A DNA stretch of 64,000 bases from NCBI RefSeq assembly GCF_001421745.1, contig NZ_LMKW01000001.1, forward strand, positions 1 through 64,000. The letters are read 5' to 3'. A model generated the notes under the pieces. It was not told where the DNA came from and did no database searches. It saw only the letters and a list, made by a program, of their open reading frames with translations. Of the stretch, positions 32,237-41,462 are shown piece by piece. This stretch comes from Sphingomonas sp. Leaf230 (GTDB taxonomy: Bacteria > Pseudomonadota > Alphaproteobacteria > Sphingomonadales > Sphingomonadaceae). A program made the translations under genes and the position numbers. How positions within the stretch are numbered: position 1 is the stretch's first letter; each line of letters opens with the position of its first letter.

Positions 32237-32929
32237 TTATCCGCCCGTATCGAGCGAATAGCCCGCCGAACGAACGGTGCGGATGATGTCCGGACGCTCG
32301 CCGACGTTGATCGCCTTGCGCAGTCGCCGGATGTGCACGTCGACCGTCCGGCTCTCGATATCGCTGTCGTGCCCCCACACCGCATCGAGCAGCCGCTCGC
32401 GCGAGAACACCCAGCCCGGATGCTCGAGGAAGTGCTTCAGCAGGCGGAACTCGGTCGGTCCGAGCGACACGACTTCGCCCGAACGGCGGACCTTGTGGCC
32501 GACGGTGTCCATCTCGATGTCGGCATAGCTCAGCGCTTCACCGGCGAGGGCAGGGCGGACGCGGCGCAGTACGGCTCCGACGCGCGCGACGAGCTCACGC
32601 GGCGAGAACGGCTTGGTCACGTAATCGTCGGCACCGGTTTCCAGGCCCCGCACGCGATCCTCCTCCTCACCACGCGCGGTGAGCATGATGATCGGCACGT
32701 TCTGCGTTTCGGGCGCACGGCGCAGGCGGCGGCACACCTCGATCCCCGACAGCCCCTCGACCATCCAGTCGAGCAGGACGATATCGGGCACTTTCTCCTT
32801 GGCAAGCAGCAAGGCTTCCTCGCCATCGGGGGTATGCGCGATCTCGAAATCCTCGCGCTTGAAATGCCAGACCAGCAATTCGGCCAGCGCAGCATCGTCC
32901 TCGACCAACAGCATTTTTGCGCGTGCCAT
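32237..32929 (-). CDS. phoB: Phosphate regulon response regulator PhoB
   Basis: ATG 32929 gives 230 residues. The receiver domain has the phosphoacceptor Asp54 (IVLLDWMVEG) and Lys in TKPFSPRE; the C-terminal winged helix carries LGPTEFRLLKHFLEHPGWVFSRERLLDAVWG and the VDVHIRRLRKAI recognition helix typical of PhoB. Its start overlaps the phoU stop by one base (TAATG). It activates phosphate-starvation genes by binding Pho boxes once PhoR phosphorylates it. It is the last gene of the minus-strand phoR-pst-phoU-phoB unit, separated from its sensor by five genes, and the operon carries its own target site. Confidence 0.95.
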   Translation of the reverse strand: MARAKMLLVEDDAALAELLVWHFKREDFEIAHTPDGEEALLLAKEKVPDIVLLDWMVEGLSGIEVCRRLRRAPETQNVPIIMLTARGEEEDRVRGLETGADDYVTKPFSPRELVARVGAVLRRVRPALAGEALSYADIEMDTVGHKVRRSGEVVSLGPTEFRLLKHFLEHPGWVFSRERLLDAVWGHDSDIESRTVDVHIRRLRKAINVGERPDIIRTVRSAGYSLDTGG

Positions 32930-33618
32930 TATGCCTGCTCCTTCTTTATGCCGCGTTCGCGATCGACCATCTGCGTGCCGGTCGCGGCGAAATAGACCAT
33001 CTCGGCGACGTTGGTGGCGTGATCGCCGATCCGCTCGAGGTTCTTGGCGACGAACAGCAGATGCGCGACCTGACCAATCGTCCTGGGGTTCTCGACCATG
33101 TAGGTGACGAGCGTGCGGAAGATGCTGTCGTAGAAATCGTCGAGCGCATTGTCGCATTCGACGACGCGGACGGCTTCCTCGGGGTCACGCGCGGCGAACG
33201 CGTCGAGCACGTCGTGGACCATCTCGCTCGCCATCCGGCCCATCGCGGGCAGGATCGAGATCGGTTCGATCCGGTGCTCGCTCTCGATCATCGGCACGCG
33301 TTTGGCGATGTTCTTGGCGTAATCGCCGATCCGTTCGACGACGCCGGCGATCTTCAGCGCGGCGACGACCTCGCGGAGATCGACCGCCATCGGCGCGCGC
33401 AGCGCGATGATCCGCACCGCCAGTCGCTCGACCTCCGCCTCGATGACGTCGATCTGCTTGTCGGCGACGCGGACCTGCTCCGCGAGCGCGAGGTCGTTGC
33501 GTTGCAGCGCCTGCATCGCCTTGTCGATCGCGTCCTCGGCGAGCCCGCCCATCTGCGAGATCAACCCGCGGAGCTCGCCGATGTCGTTGTCGAAGGCCTT
33601 GACCGTATGCGTGTTCAT
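32929..33618 (-). CDS. phoU: Phosphate signalling protein PhoU
   Basis: A 229-residue all-helical protein made of two PhoU repeats, each with metal-binding acidic motifs: DKQIDVIEAEVE/ERIGDYAKNIAKRV in the first half and DDFYDSIF/KNLERIGDHATNVAE in the second. The D-ExxxD-type motifs bind iron or magnesium. PhoU links PstB to PhoR and keeps the kinase inactive when phosphate is plentiful. Located between pstB (14 bases upstream) and phoB (one-base overlap). Start at ATG 33618. Confidence 0.95.
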   Translation of the reverse strand: MNTHTVKAFDNDIGELRGLISQMGGLAEDAIDKAMQALQRNDLALAEQVRVADKQIDVIEAEVERLAVRIIALRAPMAVDLREVVAALKIAGVVERIGDYAKNIAKRVPMIESEHRIEPISILPAMGRMASEMVHDVLDAFAARDPEEAVRVVECDNALDDFYDSIFRTLVTYMVENPRTIGQVAHLLFVAKNLERIGDHATNVAEMVYFAATGTQMVDRERGIKKEQA

Positions 33619-33632
33619 GGTCGTTTCCCGAC

Positions 33633-34412
33633 TCAGCCGTAACGGCCGGTGATGTAATCCTTGGTCCGCTCTTCGCGGGGATTGGTGAAGATGTCCGAGG
33701 TGTTGCCGTATTCGACCAGCGTGCCGAGGTGGAAGAACGCGGTCTTCTGGCTGACGCGCGCCGCCTGCTGCATGTTGTGCGTGACGATCACCATCGCATA
33801 GCGGCCGCGTAGTTCGTGGATCAGCTCTTCGATCTTGGCGGTCGCGATCGGATCGAGGGCCGAGCACGGCTCGTCCATCAGGATGACCTCGGGATCGACC
33901 GCGATCGCACGCGCGATGCACAGGCGCTGCTGCTGGCCGCCCGACAAGGCCGTGCCGCCGTCGTTCAGCCGATCCTTGACCTCGTCCCAGAGGCCGGCGC
34001 GGCGCAGCGACTTCTCGACGATCCGGTCGAGATCCGCTTTCGCACCGGCCAGCCCGTGAATGCGCGGGCCGTAGGCGACGTTCTCGTAGATCGATTTCGG
34101 GAACGGGTTGGGCTTCTGAAACACCATGCCGACGCGCGCGCGGAGCTGCACCACGTCCATGTCGGGCGAATAGATGTCCTGGCCGTCGAGCTTGATCTCG
34201 CCGGTGACGCGCGCGCTGGCGACAGTGTCGTTCATGCGGTTGAGCGTGCGCAGGAAGGTCGACTTGCCGCAGCCCGACGGGCCGATGAACGCGACCACCT
34301 CGTCCTGGTCGACGTCGATAGAGACGTCATTGATCGCGATCTTGCTGCCATAGGCGACGGAGACGTTGCGCGCCGTCATCTTGAGGATGGGAGGCTTGAA
34401 AGGTTTTGGCAT
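33633..34412 (-). CDS. pstB: Phosphate ABC transporter ATP-binding protein PstB
   Basis: ATG 34412 gives 259 residues. Walker A is GPSGCGKST, the signature is LSGGQQQRL, Walker B is [13 protein letters not shown], and the switch His is in [12 protein letters not shown]. The leader [22 protein letters not shown] is a normal PstB start. It energises phosphate import through PstCA. Its ATG overlaps the pstA stop by one base. Confidence 0.95.
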   Translation of the reverse strand: MPKPFKPPILKMTARNVSVAYGSKIAINDVSIDVDQDEVVAFIGPSGCGKSTFLRTLNRMNDTVASARVTGEIKLDGQDIYSPDMDVVQLRARVGMVFQKPNPFPKSIYENVAYGPRIHGLAGAKADLDRIVEKSLRRAGLWDEVKDRLNDGGTALSGGQQQRLCIARAIAVDPEVILMDEPCSALDPIATAKIEELIHELRGRYAMVIVTHNMQQAARVSQKTAFFHLGTLVEYGNTSDIFTNPREERTKDYITGRYG

Positions 34413-35710
34413 CACCAGCGGGTCTCGAATCGGTTGCGGAGGTAGATCGCGACGCCGTTCATCGCGAGCAGGAACACGAGCAGGACGATGATCGCGGCGG
34501 AGGTCTTCTCGACGAAGCCGCGGCTGACCTGATCGGACCACAGGAAGATCTGGACGGGCAGCACGGTCGCGGGATCGTTTAGCCCAGACGGCGGCGCGGC
34601 GATGAACGCCCGCATGCCGATCATCAGCAACGGCGCGGTCTCGCCCAGCGCGCGCGCCATGCCGATTATCGTGCCGGTGAGGATACCGGGCAGCGCGAGC
34701 GGCAGGACGTGGTGGAACACGACCTGCACCGGCGACGCGCCGATGCCGAGCGCGGCGTCGCGGATCGACGGCGGGACCGCCTTGATCGCGTTGCGCCCGG
34801 CGATGACGATGACGGGCATGGTCATCAGCGCGAGCGTGAGGCCACCGACGATCGGTGCCGACCGCGGCATCCCGAACGTGCCGAGGAATACGGCCAACCC
34901 GAGCAGGCCGAAGATGATCGACGGCACCGCGGCGAGGTTGTTGATCGAGACCTCTATCAGGTCGGTCCAGCGGTTCTTCGGCGCATATTCCTCGAGATAC
35001 AGCGCCGACAGCACGCCGATCGGGAAGGCCAGCAGCAGCGTGACGATCATCGTCAGCAGCGACCCCTTGAACGCCCCCCAGATCCCGACGCGGGTCGCAT
35101 CGGTTGAGTCCGCCGAGGTGAGGAAGCCCGCGTTGAACCCGCGGGTCAGCGCACCGCTCGCCTTCAGTCGCGCGACGATCGCTTCGGCGTCGCGCGTGCC
35201 GTTGCCCTTGGCGGCGACGTCGATCGGGCTGGAGACGGGGACCTCGAACACGGTCTTGCGCTGGAGCAGAGACGGGTCGGCCTTGATCGCATCGCGGACC
35301 ACCGCCCAGGCGCCGTCGGAGAGCAGGTCGGTGCCGTCCTTGCCGAACGCCTTCGTGGCGGCGGAGTCGACGGTGCCTTCCAGCCCTGCACCGGCGAGGG
35401 CGAGATCGGCGCCGCGACCCACCAGGCGGGCGGGCACGATCGGCAGCTTGGCGGCGGCGAGATCGACCGGGAGCGACACGCGTGTCTCGACGAACCCGCT
35501 CGCGCCCTGCATCACCATCGTGATCAGCAGATAGGCGAGGAACGCGGCGGACAGCCACACCGCGGCGAGCCCGGCGAAGCGGAAGCGGCGCTCGGATGCA
35601 TAGCGGCGGCGGATGCGCGATTGCATCGCCTGCGTCGTCCAGTCGGTCGGCACGCGGCGCACCGGTTCCGCAGCACTCACGGGCAGTTGGGGCACGAGCG
35701 TGTCACTCAT
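34412..35710 (-). CDS. pstA: Phosphate ABC transporter permease PstA (long form)
   Basis: A 432-residue permease. One transmembrane segment lies at about 45-68, followed by a soluble periplasmic insert (about 70-200: [17 protein letters not shown] through [10 protein letters not shown]), then five helices with the ABC coupling loop ([26 protein letters not shown]). E. coli PstA is about 296 residues; the extra N-terminal domain is characteristic of many alphaproteobacteria. It pairs with PstC to form the inner-membrane channel. Start overlaps the pstC stop by eight bases. Confidence 0.92.
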   Translation of the reverse strand: MSDTLVPQLPVSAAEPVRRVPTDWTTQAMQSRIRRRYASERRFRFAGLAAVWLSAAFLAYLLITMVMQGASGFVETRVSLPVDLAAAKLPIVPARLVGRGADLALAGAGLEGTVDSAATKAFGKDGTDLLSDGAWAVVRDAIKADPSLLQRKTVFEVPVSSPIDVAAKGNGTRDAEAIVARLKASGALTRGFNAGFLTSADSTDATRVGIWGAFKGSLLTMIVTLLLAFPIGVLSALYLEEYAPKNRWTDLIEVSINNLAAVPSIIFGLLGLAVFLGTFGMPRSAPIVGGLTLALMTMPVIVIAGRNAIKAVPPSIRDAALGIGASPVQVVFHHVLPLALPGILTGTIIGMARALGETAPLLMIGMRAFIAAPPSGLNDPATVLPVQIFLWSDQVSRGFVEKTSAAIIVLLVFLLAMNGVAIYLRNRFETRW

Positions 35711-37079
35711 AGGCTTCGCGGTACCGTTTGACGACGCGCAGCGCGACGATGTTGAGAAGGAGCGTGACCACGAACAGCGTCAGGCCGAGCGCGAACGCGG
35801 CGAGCGTCTTGGGGCTGTCGAACTCGGCCTCGCCAGTCAGCAGGTCGACGATTTGCTTGGTGACGGTGGTGGTGCTCGCGAACGGGTTGAGCGTCAGCGT
35901 CGCGACGCCGGAGGCGGCCATGACGACGATCATCGTCTCTCCAATCGCGCGGCTGACTGCCAGCAACACGCCGCCGACTACGCCGGGAAGCGCGGCAGGA
36001 AGCAGCACGCGGCGGATCGTCTCGGACGAGGTCGCGCCCATCGCAAGGCTCCCGTCACGCATCGACGAGGGGACCGCAGCGATGGAGTCATCCGCCATCG
36101 ACGACACGAACGGGATGATCATGATGCCCATCACGAGGCCGGCGGCGAGCGCGCTTTCCGACGACGCCCAGCTGATCCCGACCGACACGGCGAGGTCACG
36201 CACCGCGGGCGCAACGGTCAGCGCGGCGAAATAGCCGTAGACGACGGTCGGTACGCCCGCGAGCACCTCGAGGATCGGCTTCATCCACTTGCGCGTGTTG
36301 GGCGCGGCATATTGCGTGAGGTAGATCGCGCTCATCAACCCGAACGGAATCGCGACGATCATCGCGATCACCGCGCCGATGAAGAACGTCCCCCAGAACA
36401 GCGGCACCGCGCCGAGCGACGCGCCCGGATCGCGCGCGTCGATGACCTGTGGGCTCCAATGCGTGCCGAACAGGAAGTCGGTGATCGGCACGACCGAGAA
36501 GAATCGCGCGGATTCGTACAGCAGCGAGGCGACGATACCGACGGTTGTCAGGATCGCGATCAGCGACGCACCGAGCAGCATCAGCATCACGACCCGCTCG
36601 ACCTGCGTCCGCGCACCGAACCCGGGCTTCACGCGCGTGAAGGCGAACGCGCCGCCGGCGAAAGCGAGCAGCAGCGCGGCGGCGGTGGCGATCCAGTCGT
36701 AGCGCGATTGCGCCGCGGCGTAGGACGGGGCGAGCGTGCGGGCGAGCCCGTGGAACGCACCGAAGCTGCGACCCTCCGCGAGGCTACGCGCTTCGGAGAG
36801 GATCGAGGCGCGGTCGAAGCCGGGCGGGGGGAGCTGGATCGCGGCCGGGGTCGCAAGCACCGCATCGGTGACGAGCGCCGGCGCGGTCATCGACCAGACG
36901 ACGAGAAAAACGAGCGGCGGGATCGCGGTCCACAGTGCAACGTACCAGCCGTGATGCGACGGCAGCGAGCTGAACCGCACGGTGCTGCCCGCGCGGAAGC
37001 GCGTGGCGCGGACGCGCGCGGTGAGCCAGCCGATCAGGCCTAGACCGAGGACTAGGAAGAGGAGGGCGATGGGGGACAT
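35703..37079 (-). CDS. pstC: Phosphate ABC transporter permease PstC (long form)
   Basis: I choose ATG 37079 (458 residues). A longer frame would begin inside a dispersed repeat and add GPGLRRRG, which is repeat-derived. The protein has an extra N-terminal membrane segment and a soluble domain (about 25-150), then the six-helix permease core with the coupling loop MRDGSLAMGATSSETIRRVLLPAALPG. The E. coli homologue is about 320 residues. Together with PstA it forms the channel fed by PstS. The gap upstream to pstS holds two repeat elements. Confidence 0.92.
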   Translation of the reverse strand: MSPIALLFLVLGLGLIGWLTARVRATRFRAGSTVRFSSLPSHHGWYVALWTAIPPLVFLVVWSMTAPALVTDAVLATPAAIQLPPPGFDRASILSEARSLAEGRSFGAFHGLARTLAPSYAAAQSRYDWIATAAALLLAFAGGAFAFTRVKPGFGARTQVERVVMLMLLGASLIAILTTVGIVASLLYESARFFSVVPITDFLFGTHWSPQVIDARDPGASLGAVPLFWGTFFIGAVIAMIVAIPFGLMSAIYLTQYAAPNTRKWMKPILEVLAGVPTVVYGYFAALTVAPAVRDLAVSVGISWASSESALAAGLVMGIMIIPFVSSMADDSIAAVPSSMRDGSLAMGATSSETIRRVLLPAALPGVVGGVLLAVSRAIGETMIVVMAASGVATLTLNPFASTTTVTKQIVDLLTGEAEFDSPKTLAAFALGLTLFVVTLLLNIVALRVVKRYREAYE

Positions 37080-37101
37080 CAGGCGGGTCCTCCCAAGGCA
37101 A

Positions 37102-37209
37102 CCACGCCGGCGGAGGCCGGGGCCCAATTGGGGAGGTTGCAGTAACGACGTGCTGTGCTCACCAATGCAACGGTGCCCAATTGGGCCCCGGCCTTCGCCG
37201 GGGGGGTGG
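37102..37209. repeat. MITE-like repeat family A2, copy 3
   Basis: A 108-bp element between pstS and pstC. The left arm is slightly degenerate (CCACGCCGGCGGAGGCCGGG) and the right arm matches the family consensus. It begins 23 bases upstream of the pstC ATG, inside the pst transcript. Confidence 0.9.
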
Positions 37210-37243
37210 CGCTATAATTTGGGACTTTCGTCGTCAAACTCAC

Positions 37244-37321
37244 GTTCCCCCGCGGACGCGGGGGCCCAGCTAAGTTCTGATCGCGCGCTTGGCCCCTGGG
37301 GCTCCGCGTCCGCGGGGGAAC
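37244..37321. repeat. Palindromic repeat family A1, copy 5
   Basis: A 78-bp copy with GTTCCCCCGCGGACGCGGGG on the left and its complement on the right; the stem loop sequence is changed from GAAGGC to GGACGC on both arms, a compensating change. It lies in tandem with an A2 copy between pstS and pstC and could attenuate the transcript after pstS. Confidence 0.9.
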
Positions 37322-37353
37322 TAGCAAGGGCGTGCGGTTGGACGAAACACCCA

Positions 37354-38412
37354 TCACGACAATACCGCCGGATCCAGCACCGTCTCATTCGCGATTATCG
37401 CCGCCGACCGAGCCTGAATCGACGCCGGCGAAGCAATCAACCCCCGCTTCACCAACGGCCCCGTAGCCCCCCAGTTCGCCGCATACAGCTTCAACAAGTT
37501 CCGCAACCCCGGGATCGCGGTCAGATGAGCCTTCTTCACGTAGATATACAGCGGCCGAGACCCCGGATACGCATTGTCCGCGATCGTCGCATAGGTCGGC
37601 GCCACGCCCGAGATCGATACCCCGTTCACGTCGTCCTTATTCTCTTCGAGATAGCTGTACCCGAACACGCCGATCGCATTCGGGTTCGACTGCAATTTCT
37701 GGACGATCAGATTGTCGTTCTCACCGGCATCGACATAAACCCCATCCTCGCGCACCCGCGTGCACAGCGCCTTGTGCGCTTCGGCATCCGACTTCGCGAG
37801 CGCCTTGGCCGAAGGATCGCTCGCCTCGCACCCCTTGGTCAGGATCAGCTCGGCCAGCGCATCGCGCGTGCCACTGGTGGCCGGTGGCCCATAAACCTGG
37901 ATCGGCACCGCGGGCAGCGCGGGATTGACGTCGCGCCACACCCGAGCGGTATTCACTTTGCCGCCCGGATTGGCAGCCAGCGCCTTGTAGAGATCGGTCG
38001 GCGTCAGCTGCATCTTCGGGCCGTTCTTCGCCTCGGCAAACGCGATGCCGTCGATCCCGACCTGGATCTCGATCACGTCGCGGACGCCGTTCTTCGCGCA
38101 CGTCGCGTACTCGCTCGCCTTCATCCGCCGCGATGCATCCTCGATATCGGGATGCGCTGCGCCGACGCCGGCACAGAACAGCTTCATGCCCGCCCCGGTC
38201 CCGGTCGATTCGATCACGGGCGCCTTAGCATCGGGATCGTTCGCGACGAGCTGCTCGGCGATCATCGTCGTGAACGGATAGACGGTGGAGGAGCCGACAG
38301 CGGTGATCTGGTCACGCGAGCCCGCACCGCCGCCGTTCGCCTGATCGACGCACGCGGCCAGAGCACCCAACACCCCAAGTAGAACGAACCGCTGCACCAG
38401 AATTCCCGTCAT
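37354..38412 (-). CDS. pstS: Phosphate-binding lipoprotein PstS
   Basis: A 352-residue substrate-binding protein. The N-terminus is a lipoprotein leader with lipobox LAAC and acylated Cys21. The phosphate-binding residues lie in AVGSSTVYPF, in ESTGTGAGMKLFCAG and in PPATSGTRDALAE (the SGT-R motif). It delivers phosphate to PstCA. ATG 38412 is used; a GTG at residue 6 is possible. It is 30 bases downstream of a three-unit Pho box and is likely the most strongly induced gene of the unit, because repeats with hairpin potential separate it from pstC. Confidence 0.93.
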   Translation of the reverse strand: MTGILVQRFVLLGVLGALAACVDQANGGGAGSRDQITAVGSSTVYPFTTMIAEQLVANDPDAKAPVIESTGTGAGMKLFCAGVGAAHPDIEDASRRMKASEYATCAKNGVRDVIEIQVGIDGIAFAEAKNGPKMQLTPTDLYKALAANPGGKVNTARVWRDVNPALPAVPIQVYGPPATSGTRDALAELILTKGCEASDPSAKALAKSDAEAHKALCTRVREDGVYVDAGENDNLIVQKLQSNPNAIGVFGYSYLEENKDDVNGVSISGVAPTYATIADNAYPGSRPLYIYVKKAHLTAIPGLRNLLKLYAANWGATGPLVKRGLIASPASIQARSAAIIANETVLDPAVLS

Positions 38413-38442
38413 GCACCGGCCTTAGCGGTACTTAAGACGATC

Positions 38443-38475
38443 CTGTGTGACAGTTGGGTTACCCTTTTATGACAG
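38443..38475 (-). promoter_or_regulatory. Pho box (three 11-bp units) upstream of pstS
   Basis: On the minus strand the sequence reads CTGTCATAAAA, GGGTAACCCAA, CTGTCACACAG, three direct units at exact 11-bp spacing. The outer two match the PhoB half-site CTGTCAT/C; the middle one is poor. It overlaps the last five codons and stop of phoR (38461-38459) and ends 30 bases before the pstS ATG, with TTAAGT as a possible -10. Confidence 0.75.
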
Positions 38476-39685
38476 CGCCTTTGGTCGCCCCGCCGCTCGG
38501 GGGGAGGATGACCGAAACCACCGTCCCGACGCCGACCTGACTTGCGATATCGAGCCGACCGCGGTGCCGCTCGACGATATGCTTGACGATCGCCAGCCCG
38601 AGACCCGTCCCGCCCAGCGATCGGCTGCGCCCAGCATCGGCGCGATAGAAGCGCTCGGTCAGCCGCGGAATGTGCACCGCGGCGATCCCGTCACCCTCGT
38701 CGCGAATCGACAGGCGGATCATTCCTGCGTCGTCGCGCTTCAGCTCGATCGTCACCGGCGTCCCCGCACGCCCGTATTTCATCGCGTTGCCTATGAGGTT
38801 GTGGAGCATCTGCGACAGCTGCACCCGATCCCCCGACACCGAGGAGAGGTTCGGATCGATCGTCGCGACTAGGTCATGCCCGCGATCGCCCGCAGCATCG
38901 GCCAGTTCCTCGCGCGTGTCCTCGACGAGCTGGGCGAAATCGACCGCTTGGTCGGGCAGGCGAAACTTCTCCGCCTCGATGCGCGACAACGAGATCAGAT
39001 CCTCGACCAGCCGCTGCATCCGCCGCGCCTCGTCGTCCATCACCTTCAGGAACCGCGCACGCACCTCCGCATCTTCGCCTGCCTCGTCGCGCAACGTCTC
39101 GATAAAGCCGAGGATCGACGCCAGCGGCGTGCGCAGTTCGTGGCTCGCGTTCGCGACGAAATCGATCCGCATCCGCTCGGCCGCGTAGTTGCCGGTCTGA
39201 TCGACAAGGTGGACGATTCGCTGGCCTTCCGACGTCTCGCTGAGCAGCATTTCCCAGCGCTGATCACGCGTGCCGAGCCCGACCAGCTCGATCGGTCGCT
39301 CGCCGTCGATCGGTCCCGGCGTGCCCAGGCGCTCGGCGGCGGCAGGATGGCGGATCGCAACGCGCGCATCCTCGCCGAGAATATGCGCCCCGAGCAAAGT
39401 CCGCGCCGCGCGATTGGCGACCACCACGCGGCCGTCCTCGACCAGCATCACCGGTGCGACGATAGCGTCGAGGACGTCGTCGAGCACGGACGGCGACACG
39501 CTCGTCGCATCATCCAAGGCAGGCGCCTCGTCGCCGGTTCCGGCGGCAACCAAAGCGGCGGCGATTCCCCCGACCAGCGCGACGATCGCGCCCTGCACGT
39601 CATGCGTGAGCGCGAACACCGCCATTGCAGCGATGACGACCACGACGATCGCCCAAAACGTACGCAGGCCAAATCCGGAAAGCAT
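38459..39685 (-). CDS. phoR: Phosphate regulon sensor histidine kinase PhoR
   Basis: The start is ATG 39685 behind AGGAG, giving 408 residues. Two membrane segments lie within residues 8-50, a short PAS-like domain at about 65-165 (VLDDVLDAIVAPVMLVEDGRVV), then the dimerisation/phosphoacceptor helix with His182 in NASHELRTPLASI and the ATPase domain (NLIGNAMKYG, DEGDGI, GGTGLGLAIVKH). It lacks a large periplasmic sensor, as expected for PhoR, which senses through PstSCAB and PhoU. First gene of the minus-strand Pho unit; its 3' end carries the Pho box for pstS. Confidence 0.93.
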   Translation of the reverse strand: MLSGFGLRTFWAIVVVVIAAMAVFALTHDVQGAIVALVGGIAAALVAAGTGDEAPALDDATSVSPSVLDDVLDAIVAPVMLVEDGRVVVANRAARTLLGAHILGEDARVAIRHPAAAERLGTPGPIDGERPIELVGLGTRDQRWEMLLSETSEGQRIVHLVDQTGNYAAERMRIDFVANASHELRTPLASILGFIETLRDEAGEDAEVRARFLKVMDDEARRMQRLVEDLISLSRIEAEKFRLPDQAVDFAQLVEDTREELADAAGDRGHDLVATIDPNLSSVSGDRVQLSQMLHNLIGNAMKYGRAGTPVTIELKRDDAGMIRLSIRDEGDGIAAVHIPRLTERFYRADAGRSRSLGGTGLGLAIVKHIVERHRGRLDIASQVGVGTVVSVILPPSGGATKGAVIKG

Positions 39686-39899
39686 TGCGGTCTCCTGGGA
39701 CGGAATCGACGTCCATGCGCAGCGCCATACAGCGGCACGGTGCAAACCGGTATGGTCCGTTGGCGCCCTCGACGTGACACACCGCGAAATCGAACGATAT
39801 GCGAAGTCGTCCTACTCCGGCACGCTCTCCCAAGCGTCGATACGGCGATGTTGTCAGCGCTTCAGGATTATGAAAGGGCTGTGGTCTAGCAGGGGCATC

Positions 39900-40325
39900 A
39901 TGGACGACATCGAACTCAACCAAGATCCGGTCGCAACCGCGGAGACCGACACCTCCGTTCCATCGCGTCGCCGCGTGCTGGCGCTCGGAGCGGTGACCGC
40001 AGGCATGGTAGTGTCGATTCGCCCGGCGCTCGCGCAGACCGCGGGTTCGGTGTTGAACTGCGAGATTCCGGTGCCCGATCCGGGCCGCGCCGGCAGCTAT
40101 ATTGATGCGAACGGCGGCGTCGTACCGGCGCGTACCAAGGGTGCATTCCCGCCCTCGACGCGCGCGTTCAAGGGCGAAGAGGTTAAGCGCGCCATGGCCA
40201 GCGGCAGCACGCTGCCCGGCACCGATTCGGACCGCAGTCGCGCGTACGTCAAATATATCCGTCGGTTGCAGCGCGGCCAGGGCGGCTTCACCTGCTTCGC
40301 ATCGTTGCAGATGCCGCGCGGCTGA
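39900..40325 (+). CDS. Tat-signal small protein upstream of an HPr-rel-A cassette (candidate substrate)
   Basis: ATG 39900 gives 141 residues, preceded by AGGGG. A 21-residue acidic N-tail is followed by a twin-arginine leader (SRRRVLALGAVTAGM, cleavage near ALAQ at residue 46). The mature part contains two cysteines (LNCEIPVPDPG and FTCFASLQ), a Lys/Arg-rich region (KGEEVKRAM, YVKYIRRLQRGQ) and Ser/Thr residues. No enzyme fold is recognised. It is the first gene of a same-strand run with a PqqD-like chaperone, an HprK-like kinase and a nucleotidyltransferase (five bases to the next start). By analogy with peptide-modifying clusters it may be the modified substrate. That role is inference. 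Confidence 0.65.
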   Translation: MDDIELNQDPVATAETDTSVPSRRRVLALGAVTAGMVVSIRPALAQTAGSVLNCEIPVPDPGRAGSYIDANGGVVPARTKGAFPPSTRAFKGEEVKRAMASGSTLPGTDSDRSRAYVKYIRRLQRGQGGFTCFASLQMPRG

Positions 40326-40329
40326 AGCC

Positions 40330-40605
40330 GTGTCGGGGACGATTTTTCGGGGACCGCCCGACGGAGGCCTGCTGATCGCGCCACTCGATGAATTCACCGC
40401 GGTCTATCATCGCGCGTCGGGGATCACGCACTTACTGACCGAACCCGCGCCGCAGATTCTGGCGGTGTTAGGCGAAGGAGCATCGTCGCTGGACGTCCTC
40501 CTGGAGCGGCTTGGACGGGACTATGATCTCGACGACGGTACGCGTGAGGCTTTGGCGGCACGGCTAGAAGAACTCGTCGAAGCCGGACTGATCGAGCGGG
40601 CATGA
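40330..40605 (+). CDS. PqqD-like peptide chaperone of an HPr-rel-A system
   Basis: A 91-residue protein with a GTG start at 40330, four bases after the preceding stop. It has the PqqD/RRE fold pattern: FTAVYHRASGITHLLTEPAPQILAVL, then a helix ending LGEGASSLDVLLERLGRDYDLD and the closing helix LAARLEELVEAGLIERA. Such domains bind the leader of a precursor peptide and present it to a modifying enzyme. The match is to the PqqD-related chaperone of the HPr-rel-A gene group. Its stop overlaps the kinase start by four bases (ATGA). Confidence 0.8.
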   Translation: MSGTIFRGPPDGGLLIAPLDEFTAVYHRASGITHLLTEPAPQILAVLGEGASSLDVLLERLGRDYDLDDGTREALAARLEELVEAGLIERA

Positions 40606-41462
40606 GGCACGCTTTTTCCGTCCGCATCGGGCCGATCGGTTTCCGTATCGGCTCCGACTGGCGCGCGCCGATCGCCGAACTCCAAAGCCTGTACCGCGAT
40701 TACCCCAAGCCGCACGACGGCGTCCCCGACTTCACCGTCCGCCTGTTCGCGCGCCGGCCTTGGCGACGGTTCATCCGCCCGTCCGTCGAGATCGGTGGCG
40801 ACTACATGCTCCCCGAAGCTGCACCCTTGCCGCTCCGCCAGGGATTGCTCGCAGCCGAGATGGCGATGAATCTTCAGATGGCGCTGGGCGCCCGTCGCTA
40901 TCTGTTGCTTCACGCGTCCGCAGTCGAGCGCGATGGTCGCGCGCTGTTGATGACCGGCATTTCGGGCGCAGGGAAATCGACGCTCGCGACCTTGCTCGCG
41001 GCGAAGGGCTGGCGGTTCATGGGGGACGAGTTCGCGTTGCTCGAACCCGCGACCGGGCTGATCCACGCGTTCCCGCGATTGATCAGCCTGAAGAACGAGG
41101 CGATCGCGGCGGCCGAGGCGGCATGGCCGACCGCGCGGATGGGGCCGCTGATGCCGGCGACGCCGAAGGGCGACATCCGCCACATGGTCCCCGATGCACG
41201 GGCGATCGCGGCGATGGATGTGCCCGCAACGCCCGCGCTGCTCGTCTTCCCGCGCTACGGTTTCGAGCCGGAGACGCGACCGGTGCCGCCGGCCGAGGCG
41301 TTCGTGCGAATGACACAGGCCTCGACGAATTACGTCGCGCTGGGCGAGGCCGGCTTTCGCGCTTTGACGGGCCTGATCGCCGACGTCCCTTCGGTCGCGA
41401 TCGATTATCCGGACGGGGCAAGCGCGATCGAGCAGGTCGAGGCGCTATGGTCCGCGCTGTGA
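40602..41462 (+). CDS. HprK-related kinase (HPr-rel-A system)
   Basis: A 286-residue protein. The P-loop GISGAGKST at 119-127 and upstream LLLHASAVER (101-110) are the conserved pair of HPr(Ser) kinase/phosphorylase C-terminal domains, and RFMGDEFALLEP (139-149) supplies the Walker-B-like acidic residues. True HprK phosphorylates the PTS protein HPr, but here no ptsH is adjacent and neighbours are a PqqD-like protein and a nucleotidyltransferase. Related kinases modify lasso peptides by phosphorylating the C-terminus, so the target may be the small Tat-signal protein upstream. The reaction is not shown. Start and stop overlap both neighbours. Confidence 0.82.
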   Translation: MRHAFSVRIGPIGFRIGSDWRAPIAELQSLYRDYPKPHDGVPDFTVRLFARRPWRRFIRPSVEIGGDYMLPEAAPLPLRQGLLAAEMAMNLQMALGARRYLLLHASAVERDGRALLMTGISGAGKSTLATLLAAKGWRFMGDEFALLEPATGLIHAFPRLISLKNEAIAAAEAAWPTARMGPLMPATPKGDIRHMVPDARAIAAMDVPATPALLVFPRYGFEPETRPVPPAEAFVRMTQASTNYVALGEAGFRALTGLIADVPSVAIDYPDGASAIEQVEALWSAL

